Notes under the pieces: generated by a model
What the model saw: only the letters and a program-made list of their open reading frames with translations
What the model was told of the DNA's origin: nothing
The model's database searches: none
Program-made: the position numbers and the translations under genes
Part shown: piece by piece, positions 34,343 through 44,719 of the stretch
Layout of the letters: each line of letters starts with the position of its first letter
Position numbering within the stretch: the stretch's first letter is position 1
Source: Mesotaenium endlicherianum
Lineage: Eukaryota > Streptophyta > Zygnematophyceae > Zygnematales > Mesotaeniaceae
Direction of reading: 5' to 3'
DNA: 45,121 bases
NCBI GenBank assembly: GCA_009602735.1
Contig: WELA01010615.1
Coordinates: 66,709 to 111,829 of the forward strand

Positions 34343-35379
34343 ATGCTGAGTCAACCGCAACTGGGCGGCAGAGGCTTGAGGCACGGGCATGGCTCCGCCC
34401 TGAGCCAGGGGGGGGCGGCAGGCCTCCGCAAGGACGCGGGCGGGACGCGCTCTCTGAGGCTGCTGAGCGCCGTGGCGGTGGCCAGCTTTCTGCTGGGCGG
34501 CATCAGCATGTCGTCGCTGTGCGCCACGTTCCGGGCCGGGGCCGTGCAGCGGCAGCAGCAGCAGGAGGACGAGCTGAAGCTGCGCTCCCTCGCCCTCAGC
34601 CTCCCCCTCCCAGCACAGCAAGAGGGCGGCGGCGCGGCTCGCGATAGCAGTTCGCCGCCCAAGGCCGACGTGTGGGCGTTGGCGGCGGGTGGTCCCACGC
34701 CTGCTGCAGTGGCTGCTCTAACGACAGTTGCAGCAGCAGCGGCTGCAGCAGCAGCAGCAGACGACGACCCAATGGTGCGGCGCAAGATGGTGAGCGTGGA
34801 GGAGCTGAAGGCGGTGCTGGCGCGCATGGAGGGCGGGCGCCCCGTGATGGGCACCATCGCCAACCTGGCCGTGCTGCCCATGCTGCTCAACTGGCTGGAG
34901 CTCGTGCGCCGCGCGCGCCTGCCCAATGTCCTCGTCGCCTGCTGCGACGCCCACATCTTCAAGGTGCGCGCGCGCGAGTGCGGTCGTGTTTGTGTATGAG
35001 TGCGAGCGGTGGTGGTCAAAAGTGCAGCTGGCGGCGCACTCCAGGCTGGCCATCAGCTGAGTGGCGAGCGGGTGATGGGGGGTGGGGCGGCAGGCGTGCG
35101 AGGAGAGGAACGTGAGCGCGGTGCTGCTGAGCATGCCGCTGCCCTCCAGGGACTTCCGGTGGGACCCCAGGGTGTTTCTGGAGATGGGCACGCGCAAGAC
35201 GGCCTTCGTGCTGTCTGTGCTGGAGCTGGGGTGGGACGTGGTGATGAGCGACACGGACGTGGCGTGGCTGCGCGACCCCGCGCCCTTCCTGCGCAGCGGC
35301 GACGGCGTCCTGGCTGACACCGACATCGTCATGACCAGCGACAGCACCTCGCACGCCAGCGACACCCTCTCGTGCGCTC

Positions 35380-35425
<46 letters not shown>

Positions 35426-36590
35426 TCTCACACACACGTACACACACACACACACGCACACACGCGCACTTTCTGGGGATGGGGGAGGGGCGTGCAAGCA
35501 GGCAGGAGAAGGACCCCACGGTGGTGGTGCAAGGCGACCGGCAGGGGTGGTTCCACTACGCCACGCCCAAGGGGCGCCACCCGTTTGGCAACATCTACGA
35601 GGAGGCTTTCAACACGGGCGTGATGTTCATCCGCTCTAACGCGGCCACCTTGCGCCTCATGGAGGCCTGGCACCACGGCATGAGGCACGCCTCCCCCTCC
35701 CCCTCCCACTGCTTGGTGCCTGCCCGCCTGCCCATATGCATGTGTGCATGTGTGTGTGTGCGCTAGTGTGAGGGTGGGTGCTGACAGGCGGCGGCAGCAA
35801 CGGGGGTGCAGGACCAAGGGCAAGGCGTACGGGTGGGCGAAGGTGTGGGGCGACCAGTACGCGCTCAACCAGCTGATGCGGCAGGGCATGTTCCCCATCC
35901 GCGTGGTGGAGCCGCCTGAGGGCAAGGCGCGCCAGAACCGCGTCATCTGGACCTTCAACGCCTCCGTGCGCCTGGGCATCCTCCCGCTGGCCGCCTTCTG
36001 CAACGGCCACATCTACTTCGTGCAGCGCATCCCCCAGCGGCTGCAGCCGGAGGAGCCGCCCTACGTGGTGCACAGCACCTTCCAGTTCCAGCTCACGCCC
36101 GGCAAGATCTCGCGCTTCCGCGACGCGGGCCTCTGGACCCAGGACCCCCCGGAGTGCGTCCCCTCGCTCTGCTCAGCCGACCAGCAGCGTATGCACGAGA
36201 GCAATGGTAGCATAGTGCCGGCTGCCTGCACACGGCCTGACTCTGCCAGACTGGTCGACCGGCTTTGGGGGCAAGCAGGTACTACACGCAGGGCAACTAT
36301 TTGTCCACGGATGTGTCAGCCCCCGAGTGGATCACGTCCATGCCGCCCAGCGTGGAGAAGCATGTTGCAGCCATGCAGTTCTACTACGTGAGAGCGCCAT
36401 CCCCCCCCTCCCTGCTGCTGCTGCCGCCACCTTCTTGGTCTGCTTGCCAGGCGGAAGGGGGGGGGGGTCTGAGTGGCGCGTGTGTTGGGGGAGGGGGGGG
36501 GCAGGAGGCCATCAGGAACGCATACGCGGTGGCGCGCATCACGGCGCGCCGCCTCATTCTGCCCAAGCTCACATGCTACTGCGATAAGTA

Positions 36591-36684
<94 letters not shown>

Positions 36685-37988
36685 NGCTGGCCGCCCTCCT
36701 GAAGCCCGTGTGGCTCTTTGCCTGCATTCTGCAGGTGTCTCTCTCGGCTCTCTCACTCTTGCTCTCGCTCTCTCTCTCTCTATATAATGACACCCGCCCC
36801 GGCCGGCCTGGCGCCGCTGCTACGGCCGGGAGCTCTGGGTGGCAGCCCTCCTGAAGCTCGTCGGGCTCTTTGATTGCAGCCCGGAGGTGTCTCTCTTTCT
36901 GTGACACCCGCCCAACCCGGCCCGGCCTGCCAGCTGGGCCTCGCCGGTTGGTCCTGCAGCTGCAGTGCGCCAGCAAGGCAGAAATTTGCTGCATGTGCTT
37001 GCTGTTGTGCTGTCATGATGAATGACACCCCCCCCCCCCCCTCCCTTGCCCGTGCTCTTGCTGCCACTGCTGTTGCTGAAGCCAGCGAGCAGATCGTGCC
37101 ATGTGTGACCGTGTGTGTGTGCGCGTGTGGTGCGTGCAGGTGGTGGAACAAGCTGGGGCCGCCGTGTTACGCGCACGGGGGCGATGTCGACCCCCCCTTT
37201 GAGTGCCCCATCGACCACTTCCTGAACATCCTGGCGTGGGGCTGGGACGCGGCCAGGATGTCGTACCGCACCCCCAACTTCCTTGACAACCCGCTGACGT
37301 CCGACGCCATACGCAAGTCCAGGTGAGCACCAGGCACGGGGGATGATCGCCGGCTGTGTCTGGCTGTGCCTCTGGCTGCGTGTGCGTGTGCAATGCACAC
37401 GCTCGGTTGGTGCTGCTCTCTGTGCCCGTCTTGTGCCAGTGACAGCACCATCTCCTCCTTTCCTCCCTGTGTGAGCGGGTGTATGTGCAGAATGGATGTT
37501 CATTTAGGAGAGCCCAATGGGCGGCTGCTGCTGGTGGCCCAGGGGGCCCTGATGATGCTGCAGCCCAACGCCACCAACAAGGAGGTGTGGAGCGCCCTCG
37601 GCCGCCTCAAGTCCACGCGCCTGCTGCACCTCCACGACCCGCACGCTGCTTTTTCCAGGCACGTCCCCTTCTCTTCCACAGGCGTGTGGCTGCCAGCAGC
37701 TTGTCACTGCCTGTGCTGTGCAATGCAAGGGAGCTTGCCATGTAGCTCGGCAACTCAATCATGCGCGCTCACTCCTCCACGTGGTGATCATGATGAGGAT
37801 GTCGCGGGTGCGGTGCCTGCAGGTTCGAGACAGTGCAGGAGAACGAGCAGTTTGACTTGGTGACGCGCAACTTCTTTTCGCTGCAGTGGTGCTGCACTAC
37901 AGAGGCCGCGCGCAAGAACATCACCATCCCCCCTCTCACTACCCGAACCATGGCAGGCTGCGGCCGCCCCAACTTTGTCTCTTCCTAG
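34343..37988 (+). CDS. GT77-family glycosyltransferase (XEG113/arabinosyltransferase-like), nine exons
   Basis: A probable Golgi glycosyltransferase. Exons 34343-34963, 35094-35371, 35502-35684, 35812-36153, 36279-36387, 36505-36587, 37140-37322, 37491-37658 and 37823-37988 join in phase into 710 residues. Residues 33-54 form a signal-anchor helix (type II membrane protein). The nucleotide-sugar domain has the DxD-type motif MSDTDVAWLRDP, then NTGVMFIRS and WGDQYALNQLM. It continues with PYVVHSTFQFQ and DPPEYYTQGNYL, a pattern of the XEG113 branch of GT77. The LPKLTCYCD and PFECPIDH segments, also typical of that branch, follow across the intron with the poly-C run. In plants these enzymes arabinosylate extensin-type hydroxyprolines; the acceptor here is unknown. 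Two introns use GC-AG ends. The N-terminus is low-complexity and the start codon is the first in-frame ATG before the helix. Confidence 0.88.
35384..35466. repeat. CT then CA dinucleotide repeats in glycosyltransferase intron
   Basis: A CT/TC tract (about 35384-35429) followed by a CA tract (35430-35464) in the second intron. They create long spurious open frames on both strands. Confidence 0.85.
36593..36685. other. 92-base poly-C run ending in N
   Basis: Ninety-two C followed by one N, just inside the donor of the intron after the 36505-36587 exon. The length is probably not real, and sequence may be missing here. Poly-Gly and poly-Pro open frames across it are artefacts. Confidence 0.9.
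36686..36930. repeat. Imperfect tandem duplication inside intron
   Basis: Two units, about 36686-36800 and 36837-36925, share CCCTCCTGAAGC, GGCTCTTTG, GAGGTGTCTCTCT-like and TGACACCCGCCC segments in the same order. They lie immediately after the poly-C run, so the unit may continue into unassembled sequence. Confidence 0.65.
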
Positions 37989-39501
37989 GCCTTCCACTGC
38001 CCGGCTGGCATGCTTTCCGCTTCCTGGGAGAGGCCGTGGGTTGCTGGCTGTGCTCATGACTTGCGCAGGGGTGAGAAGTAGCATTCCCCCTCCCCCCTCT
38101 TTGTATGGAGTCAAAGTGCGACCCTCGACCTTAATGACGGAGCCTTTACCTTGTGCAGAAGTGTGGATGTGCTTCTGACCCTCTTTGTGAGCAAAATGTA
38201 TGGCAGCCAGACATTGCTGTGGGGATACTTCTGCCCAGGCAACGCGGGCAGCCATACCCATCAGAGCTAGTGCCATATTTTTCACTTGCGCTCCTGCTTT
38301 TGCCCTTCTAGCTCTCACCTCCTTTACCTCCATGCGAGGCATGCTCACTGAGGCAGATATTGAAATATATTCAACTTATAAAGCTGATTTATCAGCTTTC
38401 TATAACAGTGTATTTATTGCAAATCTTCAAATGACCTACTCAAACAGATGCATTATATTTGTGCACGGTACTCTTTTTGGGTCCTGGCTTCGAAAATGCG
38501 TCTGGACACATCAAACTCGAAAACATGTGCCTAGCATCTATCAGATGCATACAAAGGACGACACTTTTTTTAGCATGCAATATACATGCTTAAACATGCT
38601 TGCTTTGGCTTCTGTACGTTGTGGTAGTCATAGGGAGCGCAAAACAAATCGCATATCAAGTACCGTGAACTCCTTAAAGCTTGGGAAACAGGCGCAGCCC
38701 AGTCCCTTCCAGCATACATTCGTGGTCTGCACAAACATGTCAGTTGTACATATCCATGATTCTCCTATATATCATGCTTTTTTTGTAAGGCTGGGTGACA
38801 GTCCTTAACCACATTTTACCTAGACTCTTCACAGTATTTTATATCCGGCACCATCATGGGTGGCATTGCAAGCATTTAGAAAATGCATTGGTGGTCACCC
38901 GTGTTCTGCCAATGTCCATGAGGCACGAGACAGGTTCGGTGTCCAAAGAGGACCGTGCGGCATACATAGCGTAGTGCCACACTACATTAATGATAGGTCA
39001 TGAACCAATAAGAACTACAAGTCACAGTTCATGCATAACTTCAACATGTTCTGCACCTTGCTATGCTTGCACCATTTTTGGGCAGAAAGACCATCCCCAC
39101 CACTTCAAAAAGAGGTATAGGCACAAGTAACATAGATTCAGCATGAACCCATCTTCTAGACACAGATGGCGCCCATCATCAGTACTTGATTGAAACCTGA
39201 TCAAAAGTCAGGACTCAACCAGAAGACTACATCAGGGTGCACACCTGCGCCTTCAATTCCTACACCCATTCTTAACCTCTTACTCCTACTTTAATTTCTT
39301 GTACACGTACATACATACGCCAGAGGGAAGCGTAATTAACAAGTGTATCCCCTGCAAACTGCTGCACTCAGCAGACCTTTAAATTTGTGTACACCACCTT
39401 CACATCGCACTGAGGAACAGCACATGCCACTCAATGACAATACTAGACAAAGACCCACAAGTAACAAACTCCACAGTGCACTTCAGCAGCCGCCCAGCCT
39501 A
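37989..39501. other. Intergenic between convergent genes, no gene recognised
   Basis: Lies between the stops of the glycosyltransferase (plus) and the CYSTM gene (minus). A 202-codon plus-strand frame (38200-38808) has no recognisable domain and AT-rich codons unlike the neighbouring genes, so it is not called. It should hold two 3' UTRs. Confidence 0.45.
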
Positions 39502-40785
39502 CTACCCGCAGATGATGGTTGGGTCACAGCAGCACTCGTCTAGACAGCAGCAGCAACATAGTGCAGCGAGACTGCCAAACACACAGCCGCTCATTAGAAC
39601 TCACACATGTGATAGCTACCTTGCGTTAGTAGGAAACACGTGCCCGCACAGCCAAGCCATATCATCACCACCAGTAGAGCAAGAAGTGAAGAGGGCATGC
39701 ATGAGGTTTTGACTTTTTAAAGAGTCCTCACAAACAGATGTTCAAAAAAGACCAGTTTTGATATTAACTTAGCCACACATTCAAGTAAGCTTTCAACAGC
39801 TGAGAGCAGACCGTCCACTGCATGCATGCATACTCGGATGCAACCTGGCGCAGAATGTGGTTAGGTAAACTCACAAGCCAGTGCAGCAACCAGAGGATCC
39901 GCCCTGTCGCCCCTGCTGGTACATAGGGCGGGGAGGTGGCTGGACAGGAGGCCCCCCGTAATATGCTTGTTGCGGATAGCCTGCACATACAGGAAGAGAA
40001 GGGTCAAGCTCCTTCACTTCAGTCCTAGAGTTTCAAGACACTGGGCACTCCCCCGGAGTAAAGTTACATGCTATTGTTTAAACATCTTCTGCGACCCTTT
40101 CAAAAAACAGATCCTAGACAAGCTTACATGTCTAAAAACTCTCACTACGTTGAGCAGGCTTGGATCAGATGACCACCACTGAACAATGTCTTCACTTTCA
40201 GCCTTCCTCTACCTCTCTTAAGCCGGTTGTTCTGCCACCCTGTATGCTGGTTGTGTTTTCAACAGAACTGTTGTAAGACATGGTATGAGACATGGTGTGA
40301 GACAAGGACTATGTGTCTACTACGTATGATGGAGGGAGAATCTGTAGAACACCAATAATCGACAAAGATACGCATGGTGTAATTCGTCAGTCCTAGCTGC
40401 ACCCCAATAGTAACTCAAGTAACTTTCGAAATGGTGAAATGGCATCTCTTTTCTAATCGAATGCAATCTACACATGTTAAATAGAGACGCTCCATCCAGC
40501 ATCCATCCAGCAACTGATGTGTGGCATGCAGCAGAAGCGCAAAGTGGGCGCGTCAGGCCTATCTGCCATTGTCGTCACTTGATGCGGATATTGCAGTTAC
40601 AAATCGCTGAACGCGGCTATTGCAAACAAAAACTGTAGGACTGCTACTCGAAAAGAACGGTGCTGTACAAGTATTGAGGTCAGGAAAGCTATACCTGGAG
40701 GATACCCAGCGTTATAACCGCCCTTGGGAGGGTAGCCATAGGGCTGCTGCTGAGGATACCCGTACTGAGGTGGGAAATTACTCAT
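39502..40785 (-). CDS. CYSTM (cysteine-rich transmembrane module) protein, three exons
   Basis: An 88-residue protein from exons 40785-40695, 39980-39875 and 39571-39502, with GT-AG introns and matching phases. The N-terminal 60 residues are Pro/Gly/Tyr/Gln-rich with PQYGYPQQQPYGYPP-type repeats. The C-terminus is the hallmark: SGCCTGFLAALCCCCCLDEC, a short hydrophobic run with consecutive cysteines as in CYSTM proteins, thought to be tail-anchored and linked to stress tolerance in plants and yeasts. The last exon is only 70 bp and was found by following the motif. The start is the ATG at 40785; TAG ends it at 39504-39502. It is convergent with the glycosyltransferase and not obviously linked to it in function. 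Confidence 0.85.
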
Positions 40786-42174
40786 CTTAGAGTCCCCTGC
40801 CGACTGAATACAAGGCTTACGAAACTGTTATGTGCCCAGTATATAGAAGATAAACAACTTAGGCTGTGCCAGCAAAAAAAATATTCTATTAAGATGCGGC
40901 TAAACAAAACGAAAGGTATTGGCTGCGAGAAAAAGAGTGGATGAGAGGAGTACTTCTCTGGAATCCGGCAGGAAAAGAATCAACCTGCAGCAGGAGAACG
41001 TTTCTAGGTGTGACGCTGAACCAAATTAGGTCAATCGAGTCTCCCAGGAAGTTACTAGGACAGTGCAGGTGTGAGTTCAATGTTCGAGCAAACAGGTTTG
41101 CCCATATATGCCTGTGTCAAATTTTGACGATCATATTACATGCTGGCCCGCATCCATACGGCAAATGAAAGGAAGACGAAAAAGCTACGCCGAATGACCG
41201 TCGAACACGAAGCTGCATAGAAGGGTAAGAGATGCTAACGTTGGGTAAAGCCTCACGCAAGCTGGCAGTCGGTAATAACATGACGTGAACAGGTAGCAAT
41301 CCTTGCCAAGAGGCGCAAAATGAACGACTTTCAGAATGAGACATCCAGCTGTCAACTCGAAGATGTTTGAACACTTGAGCTGCATGGGAGCCAGCTTGGA
41401 GCTGCTAGGAGCTGCTTGGAGCAGGCTTGGAGCAATACGAAGTACACGACGGTTCAACGAAGTTCATAATATTTCACAATAGTTCACGACAGGTTCACGA
41501 TGGTTCACGACGACCCTGGGGCCTAAGTCACCCTGAGTATCGCTAAGTCCTACTCACTCCTACACCAAAAAAATTAAGAGGGTACAACTTTTGAGGTCAA
41601 TCAGGTCAACAATGGCTGTCGGTCGAGGGCCGAGGCATATAGAGAGGTCTAGTAGAGGTTGCTCTTTGAAGCACGTCGTAGCCACGTCATGCCGCTAGCG
41701 CACATTGACGTGCATATCCGTGTCGGCGTCCCCTGCACGCGTGTTGGTAGATTGCACGTGGTTCGTCAACCTGGTTGATTGTTGACTTAGTACGTGTGTT
41801 TGTGGCTAGTCAACTCTTGTTGAGTGTTGACTGTGCTCCCTCATTGACTTGGCTAGCAATTGCCAAGTTTTTTTCACTTCAAAAGGGTTGGTAAGGAGTT
41901 GTCTGCACTTACTTTCGAAAGTTTTCACACACTCTTAAAATGCAGATTTGAGACATATCGACAGATACGTCTCAAATCAAGATTTGCGATATATCAAATA
42001 TTCACAAGTATGACTGTACATGCCCGTGCAATCTTACCAGCATCCTAAATCAAGTAAGTCTCGAGAATGCATGCTAGTCTACATAAGCAAGAAAATGAGA
42101 GTCTCTAGTCATTGCAGTGCAGAAGAGTAGACGCTGTTAGTCAAATTTCCTAGAGAAGACTCGTAAGCAAGCTC
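40786..42174. other. Intergenic, then probable 5' part of the DIRS-like element
   Basis: The left part should hold the CYSTM promoter. Near 41465-41515 GTTCACGA-like octamers recur about four times. From 41600 on, TTGAC/GTCAA motifs recur, forming GTCAAC...GTTGAC inverted repeats (around 41765-41830). A perfect 10-bp stem is at 41945-41978. The latter part may be the terminal or leader sequence of the retroelement whose gag begins at 42175, but no second copy is in the window to define it. Confidence 0.4.
41945..41978. repeat. Perfect 10-bp inverted repeat (hairpin)
   Basis: GATTTGAGAC (41945-41954) and GTCTCAAATC (41969-41978) are exact reverse complements around a 14-base loop, and extra TAT/ATA pairing is possible inside the loop. 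It lies 200 bases before a gag-like frame. Confidence 0.75.
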
Positions 42175-43185
42175 ATGTCGAGCAAGCTACGAGAACAAGC
42201 GCTTCGTCACAATAATCTTACGTCAAAAATCATCGCTAGTAGTTCTGCTTTGCCCTCCATGGTAAGTGCCCAAGATCTTCAGGGAGATAAGACAGCAGAG
42301 AAGGCTAAGACCCACAAGACCTCAAGTAGTTCTCACGCAAGTTTGGCAATGCTGTCAGATGCTAATAAAGAGGCATTGCTGAACATGACTCAAGCGAGGG
42401 CTTTAGCCGCTCTGTCATCTCAACAGTCGCCGCTCCCAGCCCAGATAGAAGAGGCCAGGCAGTTGCAAAACCGAACAGCTCATCCTCAGGTTTTAGAATT
42501 GAGCCAAAAGGTAGACGCACTGATGGAAGTGATGCAAGTATTGACAGCAGATGGGGAGCAGAACAGGGGCAAAAGGCCAGTGCAAGAAATTGACTCCAAG
42601 CATAATCAATTGGCTCAAGAATTTGAGAGGCTGAAGGAGGAGAGGAACATGGCGGGTATGAGCAAACTCAATGAAGGAAACAAGATACAACACAAATATC
42701 GCAATGAGTTGGAAGAAGCGCTTTGCAAGCCCAAGAAGCCGTCAACAACGGAGAACATGAGAGTGCAGGTACACTACTATAGTCGATTCTGACCATCATT
42801 GCCTTCAGAAAGAAACTCATCTGGCTGGCTGAAGAATATTCTTGGTCTACATGAAGTACTTAAGAAGTGTGCGATGAAAAATAAGAATCCGGAGAAGGAA
42901 GATTTGTATACCATGTGCATGAGTAAGAAGCCTGCTGAGAAAGAAGACTTGCCTAAAAGCAGGCCAGAGAGGTATAACAGGTCAGGCTATACAAAGAATG
43001 GTATGCCTATTTATTGCTATAATTGTGGCCAGCTGGAACATTTGTCCACTGAATGTCAACAATCTAAGAAATATGATGGACGATTGGAAAATAGAGCAGC
43101 ACCTATTATTCCACCTCAGTTGCAGTTTCATCAGCTAGGGCCTCAGATGATGGCATCGCACCCACCTCAGTTTAGGCAACAGTAG
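42175..43185 (+). pseudogene. Gag-like protein with CCHC zinc knuckle (DIRS-like retroelement)
   Basis: Two frames in the same register (42175-42792 and 42799-43185) are separated by one TGA at 42790-42792. Either a nonsense mutation or a tiny intron (GTACAC...TTCAG, about 47 bp) explains the break. The first part is Ser/Ala/Gln-rich with a coiled-coil-like segment (QVLELSQKVDALMEVMQVL, EFERLKEER). The second ends with one CX2CX4HX4C knuckle, CYNCGQLEHLSTEC (43015-43056), and a Pro/Gln-rich tail. The downstream RT-RNase H remnant points to a tyrosine-recombinase retroelement; gag alone would not decide. Confidence 0.7.
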
Positions 43186-43347
43186 CATCGGATTTTGTTA
43201 TTGAAGGAAAAATTCTTTGGTGGCATATTGCCAAGAAGGATAAGACCAGATTAGTCAAGATTGTATTCATTGATGAAATGCCTCGGATTCCAAAGCAGAT
43301 AGTAAAGGCGTGAGGCCAGAGATTCTGTTTTTTTATTGGAGTATTGA

Positions 43348-43993
43348 ATGATGTTTGGACAACAATTGCTGTGCCTTACAAGTGTCAGTATCAGCTCACA
43401 ATGTCTGGATCATGTGTGCACAGTGTGCGATGATGATGTGCGTCTTCACGGTCTGTTGGAAGGAAGTCTTGCTGTTCACGCAAGCAATCTCTCACAGCAA
43501 GGAGAGTCTCTAAATATGAGTCATAGACTTAGAAATAAGGTCCATAGGTGGAGAACTTGGTGCCACAGTACCTCTGTATTGTCAATAATTGATTCAGGTT
43601 ACAAGCTGACTTGGAATCAGGAAGGACCCCTTGAGCAATTTAGAAAAAATAACCAAAAAGTCCTAGCTAGGGAGTTGGCATCTGTAGTTGGTCAAATTAT
43701 GTCCATGGAGATTGTTTTTGGGGATATTACTTTCGCATACACAAGGAGAATATTTGAGGCTTCAAAAACAAAGAAAGATTGGGAGGATACTGTTAGTATT
43801 ACCTCACATGTTGGAGATGAATTTAGATTCTGGATAGAAAACTATACTAAATTCAATGGAACTGATGTCAGAACGTGCAAGAGTTCACAATTCCTGATAG
43901 AGATAAGAATAGTAGAGGAGCTTGCTTTCTCACCTCTCATCATAGCCAACCTTACCGAGAAAGTGAGTTCAGTGAACAACATCAGAGAAACTT
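43348..43993 (+). pseudogene. DIRS/PAT-like reverse transcriptase-RNase H remnant lacking the RT core
   Basis: The frame holds a segment like the start of DIRS-type RT (STSVLSIIDSGYKLTW). It passes almost directly to a connection/RNase H segment of that class (KVLARELASVVGQIMSM, then a DEFRFWIENYTKFNG stretch). The RT palm between them, including the catalytic Asp pair, is missing, so this is an internal deletion. The frame then meets an LTR at 43994, so the C-terminal RNase H and any tyrosine recombinase are separated or lost. Similarity is judged from memory of the family pattern. Confidence 0.65.
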
Positions 43994-44719
43994 TGTAAGA
44001 TTATGAAAGTGTAGTTTGGATTTTTCTAGCATTTTATATGCATAGAGTGTGATTTTAGAAGAACTTTAGTCTTTATTAGAAGTCATTTGGACAAGTATTG
44101 AGAAAGTTATGAGTTTTGGGAGTTTTTGGTGAGTTTTTAGTGTCACAGATTTAATGTAGTGACAAGGACCGGTCCATTGACCAAAACTTCGGTTGAAGTC
44201 CAGAAAGTAGAACATTGAATCATGAGGGTTTCGGAAATTACGTACGGTTACGTAGAGTGCCAAGGTGATTGTGGAATTTCTAGAAACTCCGTGAGAGTTA
44301 GTGGACTGTGTAGTAGAATATTCTAGAGTGTAATTTTGTGCGTGTGAGTGTGCTAGCTTGTCCAACTAGGCAAGGTCACCTACATGGAAAGAGCTATAGT
44401 AGAAGGTTCTGGAGGTACCTTGCTAGAAAGAACACTTAGAGTTGAATCATAATTAGGAAGCACAAGAAAGTAGAGGGATTCTAGTCTAGTCTAGTCTAGT
44501 CTAGTCTAACCTTCTCATCTTGTACACGACTTTGCTTAATAAAGTGAGTTCTTTTCCACTCCTCTCTCATGTAGCCCTCTAACTCTTGCAAGGGTGGCAT
44601 ACCACCAGGCCACTCCACCTTGTGTATGCAACTAAGAAAAGTCCTTGTGCACCCTTCAACTTGCGGGTGAGGATGCGTGAGTGTGTATGGGCGCACTCCC
44701 CGCACCCTTCCCCCTTTCA
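43994..44719 (+). repeat. 5' LTR of a second element of the nested-LTR family
   Basis: 726-bp LTR starting TGTAAGATTATG and ending CCCCCTTTCA. It is homologous over its full length to the LTRs at 20550 and 24516 but in opposite orientation and more diverged. It includes a CTAGT pentanucleotide expansion (about 44480-44506) absent from those. It interrupts the DIRS-like remnant. Confidence 0.9.

Noticed and set aside
36316..36994. Poly-Gly/poly-Pro open frames
   Set aside because: Created by the 92-base C run, which is an assembly artefact within an intron.
38200..38808. 202-codon plus-strand frame
   Set aside because: No recognisable domain, and codon composition unlike the GC-rich exons of nearby genes; it overlaps a different frame on the other strand. 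Left as unassigned.
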